Source of the DNA: Collybia mongolica
Taxonomy: Eukaryota > Basidiomycota > Agaricomycetes > Agaricales > Clitocybaceae
NCBI GenBank assembly: GCA_013420905.1
Contig: JAAXNY010000012.1
Coordinates: 62,001 to 126,000 of the forward strand
Direction of reading: 5' to 3'
Length of the DNA: 64,000 nt
The notes beneath the pieces are model-generated. The model was given only the letters and a program-made list of their open reading frames with translations. It was not told where the DNA came from and searched no databases. A program made the position numbers and the translations under genes. Shown here one piece after another: positions 23,351-36,067 of this stretch (positions are counted from its first letter, which is position 1; every line of letters starts with the position of its first letter).

Positions 23351-23654
23351 CTATATGATGAACAAATAAGTTATAATAAGGCGACGAAAGTGTGATAAAA
23401 CCTTACACGAATACAAAGCGGGCGGCTCTCGAGAGCGGCATGAGCACTGGAGGGGCAAATGAACGTTAACGCCTGAGTTTGGGGGCTTGGCATACAGGGT
23501 ATTTGAAAGCTTGGTTATGTCGGAACAGATCATCCAGTCTCTGTTCGTCACTGTGGACACCCAGGAAGGTCAAGAAACTTACTGGTGTCGCCCAAAAATA
23601 GAATCGATATGATTCTGATGGGCCAGGGTTCACGGTTTCCTGTTTAATGAACAT

Positions 23655-24420
23655 CTATGATGTACATATTAGTTCGTTATGTTTTCATAGTCTCTGGAGC
23701 AGCGCAACTTGAACGGAAATATCAAGTAGATGAAGATGGTAGCTTTGTGATACCTCTCAACCGACAGAGATATCACACCACGGTAGCGATCTTATGAGAC
23801 TCACGAGTCGACCAACGTATCTTCCTGAGTACCGACTGTATGTACGAACGCGCTCAAGCAAAGGTCCCAGTCAATTTCGAGGCCTTCATTCAAAAGCACT
23901 AAAGCCAGACTTTGAATCATGGTCGCCTTGGTAACGTGGTTGCATCCGAGTGGATGAGACGAAATCAGGTATCACCTTACAGATTGCGTCGAAATGATGA
24001 ACGATGGTCCTGATAGTTGGGAAATAGCATCAAGGAAACACGGCAACTGCTTATTAGGTGAGATGATCATCCTTTTTTGCAATTTTAACATCGCAAATAG
24101 TTAAGCCGCGTCGTCTTCTCCGCTGATCATTATGAAGGATGGATTCCTGTCTGTCACTGGCACGCAACATTTTGTTTGGTTCGCATCTCAGCCTGCAGAA
24201 GAGATATATGTAAAGAAAGGCCTGTCTTCGGTCTTATATCGAGGTTTTGGCTCATTATAACGGATGGAAGCCCGAATCAAATCCGAATCCGAATTGATCC
24301 GTCGCGACGGAGAAGATATATGCGGAGGCCCAGGATGCCGAAAACTAAAATGTCTGCGGAAACGCAACTTGAGTCTTGAGGTATGCACCAATTATATGCT
24401 CTATTGGGTCGTGGGCTCGG
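23655..24420. other. Intergenic, nothing recognised
   Basis: No supported gene. Overlapping ORFs near 24176-24400 on both strands reflect low stop density rather than a recognisable protein. Confidence 0.4.
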
Positions 24421-25958
24421 ATCATCAGCAAACCCTGATTTTTCCCACAAATAGCCGACAGGAACCGCAGCGTCTCTCAAATTCATTGGTGTCTTCACAG
24501 TGCTATGCAGAGCTGGACTTTGACTTCACAGTTCTGTGCAGAGTTGGATAGAGTACATTTGGCCTGTACAGATTGGGCCTTCTCTGTGCAGCTTTGTTTG
24601 GATGTTTCGGGCCTGTACATCATCATAAAGGAGCCCTTATTTCTATACAGATCATGTCAGATTAGCCACTAAGTCCATGTTGTTGAACAAGTAGCTTGAT
24701 AAAAAAAACTGTAATGGGAACTAATAAGATGCATAAAATAGCTCCTCATCTATGTATTTATTCAGGAAGGATATGTTACTGTATTCCGATGTAGTTTCCT
24801 TCAACAATCTTGGATTGGCCTTTGTGCCGAACTAAGGGATTAAACCTGCAAGCATTTGTACTCATGCCAATGCTACCACATCTCCCTTGATGGTGTTGTT
24901 GCTTCTCCATGCCTGCTCCAAGAAGTACATATTTGGGTGGGTATGTGCATGCATTATGGTCGAAACCCACACCCGTTTGAGTGGTGTGCGGGTTTCTCAG
25001 GCTGAGTTTCAAAATACTTAGTGCTTTTGTTCGAAGGTAGCTCGTGCAAACAACCACCCACCTTCATCACCATCGACAATGACTGGACAACAGCCCCCCT
25101 CTCCACCTCCCTCAATCTCTGGCCATCCCTAGTGCCACATCATGCTAACTGCCTGTCCCATGTCAGGAAGTACCCACCAGGTATGTTCACCCACCCTCGT
25201 ACACCTGCCACATCACACTTATGCTTATGGCCCCAAACTTGGAACTACCCCCAACAATGGCACAACAATGCAGCAAGGGACCTCCCTATCCCTCGACGAC
25301 CCCAGTATGATTGCCACATTGCACTAATGGCCTGATGGATATGCAGAAATACATGGGGTGGTCATGGGTCTTATTGGTGGTCTTGGGGGGGATCGTTATC
25401 ATGGTATGAGGTTTGGTGATATGTTGGAGGGCGTCGGCAGGGTTGGAAGGCAAGTGCTCATGTATCCTTAGTACTTGAACTGACTCATGTTTATTCCAGG
25501 ATGCAATTGAAGAAAGGGAAGCTGACCCCGGATGACATGAATCTCGACATCATTCTCAACTAATTAGTAACCCATCCTTAATCTACCATATGCTTCCCAT
25601 CTGCCATATATTTTCAGCTTATATTTACGCTTATACCCATGCTGGTGAATATATTTATTGCCACCTCATTTTGTGAACCTGTGTGATCCTCTAATGTTGA
25701 ACATTCCTTGCCTGAATTCATTGCATTACCCAAAACAATACAGAGGATAGGTATGACTGGAAAGCTCTATAGGGAATCCCCCTGTCCTGTGCAGTTATAC
25801 ACAGTGAAAATGATAGCTTACACAGTGATTCACAGAAGATCTGTGTCACCATACAGAGCTGCCACTATAGGGACGTGTACTGTGGACTCTGTGGTACTGT
25901 AGGTCTCTGCACAGTGCTGTCACACTAGGCACCAGACTGATCAGGATTTGCTGATGAT
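24421..25958. mobile_element. Non-autonomous Plavaka-related element (about 1.5 kb)
   Basis: The left end starts ATCATCAGCAAACCCTGAT and the right end (25940-25958) is its inverse with one change. The TIR is the same as the right end of the Plavaka element at 8656. Subterminal zones near both ends are rich in GCACAGT/ACTGTGC-type repeats (about 24495-24600 and 25780-25925), as in the Plavaka right flank. The interior has ORFs of up to 104 codons without transposase motifs. I saw no clear target duplication at these borders, so the ends may be off by a few bases. Confidence 0.75.
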
Positions 25959-26527
25959 GTGTTACACTATGATGATCTGATCCTCCCCCTCGGTTGTTTA
26001 TTCCCTTGAATCATGGGCAGCTGCCAGGAATAACATCTAATCTTTCCGTTGGGCCTCCTCCACCTCTTGCTGACCCGCTCCAGTCGAATCGTCATGGGCA
26101 CTCAGAAAGATTTCCAAGAATCTCACATTGGTATAATGGAAAGTGCACAAATAAATTGCTTGAACAGCAAAAGTTGCGTTGGAGATTCAGCCAGCTTTCC
26201 CTCTTGCTTACTGTACAACTCGAAAGGTGTCTTTTTGAAATCCTGCAATCCCTCGAAAAATATCTCATACCTGATCCTTACGGGATGACGCCAATGAGCT
26301 GCTCTATTAAAAGCCACCATCCGCTGATACCGAATCCAAGCCAATGTCAGGCGTGTCCCAGCAGTTCCATTCCTGTGGACCGACCTAAGCTCAACTAGGG
26401 AAGGATTGATACTGACCCTCGAATATATGGATGGACAGTCGCACGCCTGGCACAGCTACATACATGGCTGGATCATCTTCTCTCTTGATGATCATAACAA
26501 AGATTCTTTATAGATTGGTCACTAATG
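25959..26527. other. Intergenic, nothing recognised
   Basis: A 134-codon plus ORF (25994-26398) has no motif I recognise and overlaps shadow frames. It is probably spacer between two transposons. Confidence 0.4.
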
Positions 26528-26565
26528 GTTGAATCCCAGTGAGAAATGCGTTGACGCCAGGTGAC
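26528..26565. repeat. Left target duplication (7 bp) and terminal inverted repeat of the Tnp2-type element
   Basis: GTTGAAT at 26528-26534, then the TIR from 26535. Confidence 0.88.
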
Positions 26566-26852
26566 GTATTCCGGCGTGATGCGGCTCACCCAAACTAAAT
26601 CAGATAACGTCACACCAAGCCAACCAGTTGCACAGATATCGTTGTTATCTGATGCTATCTGATTATTGAGGTATGACAATTTCACAGCTATTTAGGTCAG
26701 AAAAAACTGATGCCATTGGATGCGATACGACTACAATGCTACCCGTACTCCTTCTCCCACCCCCGATTCCATCTGATAGCCCACAGCAAAAATCTCTGCT
26801 TCGCCAAAGTCACGATCGCCTCCGCTACCATTCCGTCGACCGTCACTGCACC

Positions 26853-29282
26853 CTACCACTGTCCGTAGTACCATTTCCTCCAAGGCGCGAGTCGCTGTCT
26901 ATGCGTGAGAGAGATTACTTTGCCGATTTCGAATTGTTCTATAGGATTCATCAACGATAATATCCATAAATCGAGTCTATCACATACAAGTTGCTTTGCA
27001 CGATCTTTATATGCCTAGCAAAATATTAGCGCGAGAAAGTCTCTTACAGAAGAACGAACGCTACCTGCAATTTCTCCTTGTCCTGCTGAACGGAATCCCA
27101 AAAATTATTGAAGTCTTTCATGGTTCCTTTCGGATTCGCCTCTTTCCAATCACGCGCTGCTTCCCACCTAAACAGGGAGATAAACGAATGAGATCCGCTC
27201 CGATAATTGGCACTTACTTAGGGGAAATAATGTCGGGAAGAATCCATGATCCCCTCCCTCCTTTTGAGGCTTTTCCGGCAGGTTTCTTTGTGGCAGGCTG
27301 GGGTGCTGGGTCTTGCAATGTTCCGACAGGGACAGCATCTTTGGGAGCATCTCGCTGCTTGCAGACACTGAAAACATCAAAATTGTCAGCAAAGGAGCGA
27401 ACCTGACATAAAGAGAAATCATAGATACCTATCAATAGCCTCAATGACGCGTCCAACCTTCCCATTAAGAAGACCCTCATCAACTTTCCGGTCACGAACG
27501 AGGTGCTCCAGGAGCCGGACCAACACGATAAGACCATATTTACCTCGTGTGACGAGGGGGTAGATATCGGGAACGTTATGTGGGATAAGGACATTTAGTC
27601 TCTGGTCCCATGTTTCCCAAACATCGACGTCATCTGTGATGTCCTTTGTGAGCTCCAAGGAATTGCAACAATATCCTGCGAGAGGACCGGTCTTCTTCGC
27701 AGTCGGAACTGATTTCGGTAGAGTTTCGACCCTCTCACATAGCGTCTTCAATATCGTAATGGGTGTCGTACTCTGTACAGGCAGAATAGGTGGAGACTTC
27801 AGCACCGCGGCAGGAACAGCTGAGGGTAGTGTCGAGGAAGGGCCAGTGACGGATTGGGTATGCAATACTGAGTCTACAGATGTCAATAAGCACATGTTAG
27901 TCACGAAGCAAGGTCATACCGTCATTAGGATCGTGATTCAATAGTGTTGTGTTGATAAAAAACCCATCCCTACAGAACGCATCAGATACTTCTCCACAAA
28001 TACGTGAACCTTACAAAGGATCCTTCGATGTCTATATTACGATCAGTGCAGTGAGGTTACAATGATACAGAACAAAAACCTTCGAGCTGAGGGTCGCGTT
28101 TTTGAGTTGAGTCAGGCGCTAAAAACAAATTAAAAGTGATTGCGGTAGCAACGGAATGAGTGACAACAAAAGATTATGATGGAATTGCCACGCACTATAG
28201 GTATATCCTGCTTCTCCTATCGCCCAGATTGACCCCTTTGTAATGATTAAGTGAGTGTCGGCATTCAATTAACGCACCTTTCGAGACTCACTCATGGCAA
28301 GAATGGAGGCCATGCCCATCCTAGTTTTTGTTTTCTTGGGTTGATGGGCATCAGGTGATGCCTCCAGCTCGTCAGGATTCGTGGGCTCCACTGGCAGAGA
28401 CTCCTCTCGCTTGCGCTTGCCGCTATTGCTAGAGCCACCAGTATCGAGCAGTGGCTTATGAGCTTGCCTAGACAAAAGGGACCGCTTCCAACTGTGGTAA
28501 TTCTTCTTCCACAATGCCTCGGCCTTCCATCGCCCAGCACAAAGACGTAGGAATGGAAATTTCTCTTCAAGTACATCTCGGAATTTGTCGCGAAGGGTGG
28601 TGCCTGCAGAAGACCAGTTATTGGGAACGTTCTTTGCATCAATGTTGTCATTCCAGAAGCCTCGGAGTTCAGCATATAGTTGTTTCCTTTCGCGATGGTC
28701 GATAACCTTGCCATTTTCGTCTTCAAGGAAAGCCAGGACGCCATTTTCTCGTTTTTTGGTACCCTCGTCATTGTTGGAATCACTCTCGCTGTTGCTAGAA
28801 TCAGTATTATAAACCTTGATGACAGAAAATTGAGCCGCGTCATTCTGCTGCCTCTCCCAGTGCTTTATGTTTGGATAGTCGGACTTTCTGAGGGTCGTTC
28901 GTGGGGGCTTGAAGATAGGATTACTGTCAGCTCGACAAATACTGGAATTAGACCGTCGTGGTTTGGCATTCAGGGCCGCAATCAATTGTGTTCTGTGTTC
29001 AAATTTTCAGGACAATATATGCGTGTCAAATCAACAAATGACGCACTGTAAAGTATCAACTCGGTCACGCAAAGCAAGATTCTCCTTCTCCAACTTCAAG
29101 TACGCCGAATTACCTGCCGTGCGCAAGCCTATGTCCGATAACGAATGCGCTAGGGTAAGACGTTCCGGAGAAAGATGATTCGTGTTGAAAGGGGGATGTG
29201 TTTGCTGGAGGCCGGGTTTAGAGGTATATATATGCGAGATTATAGTGATGCATATGTTATATGGTGCATGCATTTTGTTCAA
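26853..29282 (-). CDS. Accessory protein of the Tnp2-type element (leucine-zipper/basic, unknown)
   Basis: A multi-exon minus-strand gene downstream of the transposase in the same element. Near the N-terminus LEKENLALRDRVDTLQ joins across an intron to TQLIAALNAK, forming a leucine-zipper-like coil. The main exon (28985-28269) has an acidic Ser/Asp stretch, then FWNDNIDAKNVPNNWSSAG and LRLCAGRWKAEALWKKNYH, then a basic end (KRKREES, KKTKTRMGM). Further exons include LLEHLVRDRKVDEGLLNGKV and AARDWKEANPKGTMKDFNNF. I do not recognise a catalytic domain. By analogy with En/Spm, whose second gene TnpA is a DNA-binding helper, it may bind the element ends. Exon borders and both gene ends are approximate. 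Confidence 0.55.
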
Positions 29283-29657
29283 AGCTTCTTGTTGAGTTCG
29301 AGCCTGTGGATTGTACCCATCAGAATATGGTTAGCGAGGTTGAATCTGAAGTAAGAAAGAATCCCATGGAGAGAGGAGAGCTTGCTGAAAATCTTGTTTG
29401 GTGGTTGGGTAGATATGGTGCATTGTTTGGCCAATCGTGGGCTACATGAGTGCTGAATTGTGATAGACTGAAGACATCTTGTGGATTGAAGCTGCTGGAA
29501 GATGGGAAGGGCTGGTTTGTTGAGAATTGTCCATTCTCGTTGTCGATGTTCATGGAGGTGGAGGAAGAGGACAACGTTCACAAATCATGTGCAAATTTTT
29601 CTGGTTATGCATCTACACGAACAGACTATGCTATGTATCTACACGTACAGACTAAGC

Positions 29658-32600
29658 CTATTCCTCCTCATCAGAGTCATCTGTATCATCCTTCCTAATC
29701 AATACAGCACTCATTTTCTCAACTGCAAAGTACTGATTGCCCTCCAAGTAACCTGTCTCTCCCTGAGTGTACTTGAATGGAACCATCCCGACGACATCTG
29801 TGATCCATTTCACATCAACAATCTGGATGCCGTTTGCGCCAAGGTATGTGCATAAGTGAAGTGTTCTGTAGGAATCTTTGAATACATGGGGATCTGCATT
29901 GCCAAACATTTGGACAGCAGCCAGGGTGTATCGTGACTTCTCTTTCACCACAACAAAGAAGTATAGGACCTCAGCAAAATGCAAGGATCCTTGGAAGGTC
30001 AGCTAAGTCAATTCATTAGTTTTATCATTTTTTTAAAGAGCCATCCACCCACCTTCACATTTCTTGCGATCCGAACCTTTTCAACAGGTCGTTTGTTCTC
30101 GTGCCACCAAGATCATGCAATCTGCCCATTTGGTAAAAGAAGTCTGGCAAATCTGTCAATGCTAAGTGAGTCTCCATTTTTTATTCTCCAGTGATGCAAA
30201 TCTGAAAAGGTTTTGAAAGCTTCAAGAATTGTTGCATCCATTTCATGATGTTCGCGAGGACGCAAGAGGACATAATTTCCCCCAACATCACAGGCACCAG
30301 TGGGTAGCTTTCCTGTGACATGGAAAAGATCTGGTGCAAGAGCATAGAGTGCATTTGCACACGCGCGTTTGATCATCCTTTGACTGAGGTTGGCATATGG
30401 ATCAGAATGAAGCCATATTTCTTTGCCGAGATTTCCGATAGTTCGTTCCATGGTCCACTGAGATACCTCAGTGAGGGAGCCAACACGGAAGTGTTCTGGG
30501 ACAGTGTGAGCTAATGCGTGGATACATGGTCGAATAAAATGTAAGTGCACAAGGTTGCGCTGATAATATAAAATCTCAAATTGGTAGACAAACTCAAGGA
30601 AAGCTTGGTGAGCTGCAAGAAGATCGCCACTTGATTTGTGATGTCGAAGGATTATGCGTGTGGCAGAGACAAGCTTGCAGAAGTGATAGTAGAACTTTTG
30701 AGGCAGGAGACAATAGAGAAGGGCGGGGCATAGACCAAAAATGTATACGAGATACTCTACCGCCTTGTATCCACTGGATATTTTTTCGGCGGGATTGTGT
30801 GGTGGTCTGGATTCGAGACAAACAGGGAGATAAAGACGAGCACCTGCAACAGATGCCCCATGCATCTGCCAGACTGCGTTATCATGGAGAACAGCAAACG
30901 GCCAAGTTTTTGGGTCATCATTTGGTGCATGATCAATGTTGCCACGCCACAGGGAAACAAAGAGTTGACTTAGATTCAGCCCAAACAAATGCATGGTGTC
31001 AGCAGGAAAACATTTTGGAACTGGGATAGATTTTGGAAGTGCAGATACAATGGACTGTTTGCATATTCCAGTTTCTTTACAATGGCGCTCGTAGTCATGG
31101 TGGGATGTGGAGCTAAGGAGGTAGTGAAGTCTCTCATTGTATTCATCCAGCGATGGCGTGGTGATTGAATTGATATCAATATCCGAGTGACTGGATCCCA
31201 GAGGTAGGGAGCTGTTGGGTTTCAACATGACAGGATAGTATGTCCCTGTGCCAGGCTTATGACGACCTGGCATAGGACAAAGAATTCGGCACCCATTTCT
31301 GCCATGATGACCCACCCATCCATTTAGTTGGGCCATTCCTACTGTGTCTGCCGTTCCGAAACAGAACCAAGGACATGTAGTGAATAGCACCTGTGTCGAA
31401 GCATCCCACATTGGTAAACCAAGTTTTTGGCATGCGGAGAGGTGGGCGAACGTTGGAAAAAGGAAGGAGTTGTAATGTTTAGGGGCATTAGGGCCTCCAA
31501 TTACAAAGGTTGGCAGGACCATCTCTTTCGCATGGCGGATTTCAGGGGCAAAATCAATGAGGGTGGCGATGCCGAACCATGTGTCTGACTCTTTGTTTCG
31601 ATAGAGTTGGGCGCCATCCATCGAGAGAATGAGGAGCATGTCGTTATCACAAATCTGACCAGTTTCGACGAGATCCAGGTATTCTGAACCACAGCAAACA
31701 TCATCGAAATCTTGAATGCCCTCATTGGTGCGACGCTGGGCTAAAAGGATTGCAGTGCATCGCAGGCGATCTCGAAGTTTTGCAACAGAGACAGGATGTC
31801 GCCACAAAGCTTGTAATTGAGGCCCTATTGGAAGAGTGACGAATTGACCATGAGGAATTTTGCGGTCGACGTCATGATGTTCATATCGACGTTCTCCACA
31901 GAAAGGACATGAAGTGAGGGGGGCGAAGGGGCTGGTATACGCAAGGCAGGTATTGACACACATATCGAAGTGCAACGGAAGGATGCCTGTGATCCTTTTC
32001 AGTCGATTTCGGACCTGGTCAAACGAGAGCATAGTACTGGCAGGATAACATTCCTTGATACTTGTGCGAATTGCTTCATAGGTTGCCTCAGAGGAATGAG
32101 CAGAAAGTGATAGATAAATTTGGAAGGACAGACGAAGTTGTGGATCGTCCAAATTCCACGGTTCCTGCGTGGGATCTAAGAATGCGTCCAGTTCGTCTTC
32201 GTGCCATTGGCTTTTCTCATGATCGAATGAATAGTCTCGGATCTGCGAAATCATAGACTCCATCTGCGCAAGATCTTCGAGCATCACTCGAAATTGGAGT
32301 TCGTCCGGTTCGCGACTTGCAGAAGACTCAGAAGGGTCTTCCAGATCGAAATCAAACTGACTGTCTGGTTCAGAACTACGGTCATCGAGATCTCCAGCTC
32401 TGAAATGACTTCAATCCAATATCTCAGATAAATTGGAAGATGCAAAAACAGCACTCACCTGTCCATCAGCTCAAGGCCATCTGATTCCGTTGGGGAGTTG
32501 GGCTCATGGTGGTTTGGAAGCGGTATATCGTCATCAAGGTCCAAGTCGAGGCTATTGGGGTTCTAGAAGTCGATTGCATGAGTGATCTCAGAAACATCAT

Positions 32601-32799
32601 AATTTCGTACTTGTAGTCGACGACGACGTTTGCCCTTTCTGATGCGAGATTTTTGAGTGTCAACCTGTTCTTGAGTCATTTGTTCTTCCAAATTACGCTG
32701 GGCCGCATGGCTATACCAAGTGCGTATCGGAATGGCCTTTCCTCCGGGGGGTGCTTGACAGAATTTCTGACAAGTGCAGAGAGCCGTCTTCGTCGACAT
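29658..32799 (-). pseudogene. Tnp2-type transposase with one premature stop
   Basis: The transposase of the element. The first exon (from 32799) has a Cys-rich start (CTCQKFCQ) and a basic stretch. Small exons with LDLDLDDDIPLPNHH and GDLDDRSSEPDSQFDF lead into the long exon (32370 to 30113). That exon has a Cys pair CPFCGERR, LILSMDGAQLYRNKESD, GWVGHHGRNGCRILCPMPGR, FPADTMHLFGLNLSQL and TMERTIGNLGKEIW, all typical of basidiomycete Tnp2-like transposases. At 30113-30115 the frame hits TGA after LPNGQIA where relatives have an Arg codon, a likely CGA-to-TGA change. Coding similarity continues beyond it (HENKRPVEKVRIARNVK, then FAEVLYFF...) to the natural stop at 29658. This copy would therefore lose about 150 residues. 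A retained or alternative intron cannot bypass the stop because no GT donor lies just before it. Confidence 0.82.
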
Positions 32800-32977
32800 C
32801 GAACGCAGTCAACTTGGATGCGCCAAGTTCAACTTGAATCATGTGACATCGCAGTTACCAAAAATAAATCCACTCAGATGACGTAGGTAAATTATTGAAG
32901 TAGGTAACTGAGCTGTTAATCAACAAACGCCTCGCAGAGTCAGTTTTTCACCATTCCATCAGTCCACGTCGGATTGG

Positions 32978-33015
32978 GTCACCTGGGATCAACGCATTTC
33001 TCACTGGGGTTGAAT
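32978..33015. repeat. Right terminal inverted repeat and target duplication of the Tnp2-type element
   Basis: TIR ends at 33008, followed by GTTGAAT at 33009-33015, identical to the left flank. Confidence 0.88.
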
Positions 33016-33254
33016 ATCAACTCAGTCCCCCTCCTCCGCCAACAAAGCACCAATTTGTCTCTGCCAGTGAACGATGGCAGAGAAGATTAATGAGTGGTGA
33101 TATATATGGGGTCATTCCCCTCCACTACACAGTCCATATTTCTCCCTTCTTCTCATTTCCGACTGACCACTCTCAGTCATTTTATTGTACACGAACCGTT
33201 ACTGCGTCGAACACTGAAGTCCTGTCGAATTATCTCGTTGCCTGTCCTCAGGCA

Positions 33255-33721
33255 CTACGGGACGGGGCCCAACCTGTGTGTCCTACTACAGTAAGTTGGA
33301 TGGTACCTCTGAAATAGAATTATCTTCATACCGCTGTATTCCTGCGGGCGGTAGGCATCATACACTGATGGTGGTATGGGAGGACTTTGAATGGGAGGTT
33401 GATAGAGAAGGGGAGGAGTCCCGTAATTTACACCACTTTGGGCTACGCCTACAGTTCTTATGAGAACGAGAAACCTTGACAATGCAAGCTTTGGACATGC
33501 CGTTGGGAACTTCAGGGGTTTGGGGAACTGGAGGCGGGCCCGCTTCTGGAATTGTGATATCGTCACAGCGGAATTTTAGGAGGAAGAATTAGGGATCTCC
33601 AGGGGATTGAGTCCAAGATATATGACCGACCATTCCATCAGGAGACCGAGAGGGGAGATTGAGTCGCAGAGCTATAGGACGCAGAGGAAAGGTCGCCAAA
33701 CAGTACCTGCATATAAGGACT
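33255..33721 (-). pseudogene. Receptor-like membrane protein, copy G, decayed fragment
   Basis: The minus strand reads PIALRLNLPSRSPDGMVGHI then SWTQSPGDP, a clear relative of the A/B ectodomain start, but runs into TAA directly after GDP. KFRCDDITIPEAGPPPVPQT follows in another frame. Further down (33400-33255) a Pro-rich stretch ends in PPSVYDAYRPQEYSG, similar to the juxtamembrane region of copy I. No TM segment was found between them. It sits about 240 bp outside the right end of the Tnp2-type element, so flanking deletion on insertion is possible. Confidence 0.5.
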
Positions 33722-36067
33722 GTGAGGTAATCAAATTTAACAGGGAAGACTCGATAACACATACAAAATTCCCAAAAACACCGCCGTTACAAATCCGTGA
33801 AACATATTGCGACGGCTATCCAAGGGATCCCAGCAGTGCGGCGCAGTGAGAGTGGAGGCCAACAAAAACAATAAGTGAACGGTTTAACTCCCTTGGATGT
33901 TCAAGTTTATGACTAGCCGTTCAATGACATCGTTGATCACCTATGTATGTATCATGGAAACCATACATCGTGATCTATCCGTTCGGTGGAGTAGTATTTT
34001 TTGGAACAAGTTACTTTTCCTCCTTCGTCTAAACCGTCGGTACCCGTCGGCACTAGTCAGAGTGAGCTGGTCTTCAAAGAATAGTCATCGTGACCTTCGA
34101 TTTCTAGTCGCTTTAGTCTGGTATTGCGTAGTATGGGTGATCTATCAATAGGTTAGACACGAGTTCAGAAAATGCGTGCCTTCCGGACCACACTTGATTA
34201 CTCTTAACCATGTATTGATCTTCCAGACAGTATCTTGAAAGCAAGGGATCATCAGCGATAAATTGAATAGTTTAACAATGTAAGATGGGTGCGAAAGACT
34301 TAAGTGAGCATGTAGCAGATGCATTTGGGTAGAGAGCGTCAATACTGACATTTTGACAGATGTGGCGTTGACTGAAGTCTGAGCGTAATTATAAAGTTTT
34401 GTCCACTCAAGGAACCTTACAAGACCTTCGCGCCAGCCTCATATCTCTTCGGCACCTTTCCGGGCGACACTTGTGCTCTTGCTCACTATACTCCCGACAT
34501 TGCTCCCCCACCTCGGGTCATATCCGGCAATCGTCCTATTCAAATGTCCATATGATTGTGCGGGGTGTTTTCCAATATAACAGATATTTGTGTTGGTCAT
34601 TCTATCACACATCACATAGTAAGTACGTGAGTTTTATCGGTTTCTTAACCAAAACCAGAAGATACTTAGTATGTGAGGAGATAGCTTTTCGCCACTGTTG
34701 TTTTGAAGAGTTGGCGTGTGCGTCCATTATTTAAATTAAAGTTTGGTAACCAAGGTGGTCGACACGGAACGCAGGGGTTTCGGCTAGGACCTGCACAGCA
34801 CGTGGGTCTGCTCAGCCGTCAAATATAGAAACGAGGTGTGGATGGGGCTTACAATGTATCGACAGCCCGTAAAGTATAATAAGGCCGTCTAAAAAAGCAT
34901 GATCAACAGTATCCAGATGTCGGTGAGAGCCGAGTGCACGGAGGCACGGCTGGTGTCTGGGAACAGATATGTTGCCGCATAGTCTCCTGTGGACACCACT
35001 TCCGCGAGAGTTGCTTACATTCCTTTATCGTAAGCAGCGAGGATCTCACTGTTTAGTGGGATTATTGGGACCAACGGTCTATGAAAGTGTGAAGCGTTCT
35101 CCGAATGTTGTGCCATCCGAAGGTGGCATAAGGTCGAGGGCTTGAATGTGGTGAGAGGATGGTAGAGGAGTAGCTTGTGAACATGATATTGTTAATTATA
35201 AAGTAATGTTGCCCACCAAAACTCACAGTTATCTGACAAAGAGTGTGAAGTAAATTTTCAACATTCTCTGGAAATCATGGATGTGATGAGTGATATCTAA
35301 AGAATCATAATCAGGTTGAGCCAGACGTCTGGATACTATCATATCAAGTTAGGGAGGCTGGCTGTGTTACGGTTCATTGATCGAGGATATATTTGATAGT
35401 GAGTTTTGAAGTGTTTAAGCAGAATCACATAGAGGTTCAAAACCTTCTAAAGTCAGTAGATGATTGAGTTTCCAAGTCTGAAGCTTGACGGTTGTTGGGC
35501 TAAGATTAGGAGTAATGACTTACAAGAAGTTGATTTCCCAAAAAACACGTGTATTGTATGTGAAAACACAGCGGGTGCGTGCATGCGTGCAGTGCCTCAG
35601 TCCAGCAGTCATCAAAGAATCTGCGTTCTGTATTATGTTCGTCTTCATCCCACGCTAAGTTTAGGATGCAGCATATCACCCTAGAATTGACCTTGAATAC
35701 TTTAAGATCGAGTATTTCTGCCCAAAACTACAGTCAAGATCAGCAGGTGTTGAAAAGGCAGAGACGCAGCCGGATTGGGTAGTTTGTACGATTCGTGGTA
35801 AAGTTATATCGTCGCAGCTATTGTTGCTGACTGGCCTGATTAATAGTAGGCCTCTCGAAATCACCACTGACCCCAAGTTGATGTACAAGATTAGTTATAG
35901 ACAACCATCAGATTGACATGAGCAATCAGGAGAAGTCATTAGTGCATTCATCGTGGACGTACACGCTACGTGAATGAAGGAGGTAATTTCTTCCCATGAT
36001 AGATACAAGGGACCAAACTGCATTCAATATGTCCTTCGCTGGTTTATAAATCTGATGAATGTTTCGT
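33722..36067. other. About 2.3 kb without a recognisable gene
   Basis: Only short ORFs on both strands with frequent stops and A+T-richer composition. I saw no repeat ends, RNA gene or family motif. It looks like decayed sequence. Confidence 0.45.

Larger units (their letters stand above)
26535..33008 (-). mobile_element. Complete two-gene Tnp2-type (CACTA-like) DNA transposon, about 6.5 kb
   Basis: The left end reads CCCAGTGAGAAATGCGTTGA, and the right end is its exact inverse for 20 bp. Similarity extends through CCAGGTGAC to about 45 bp. The element is flanked by GTTGAAT on both sides (26528-26534 and 33009-33015). If one end is shortened by a base, the duplication becomes 8 bp, GGTTGAAT. 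Inside are two minus-strand genes: the Tnp2-like transposase and a coiled-coil accessory gene. Classical CACTA elements make 2-3 bp duplications, so the longer duplication is notable. The coding content is clearly Tnp2-type. Confidence 0.9.

Noticed and set aside
8656..24421. The TIRs at 8656 and 24421 as the two ends of one large element
   Set aside because: They point outward from separate elements; the DNA between them holds the membrane-protein cluster, and the 24421 end pairs with 25958.
24421..25958. Possible small genes inside the 1.5-kb element (ORFs of 93 and 104 codons)
   Set aside because: No recognised domain, and the region is bounded by transposon ends; most likely non-coding filler.
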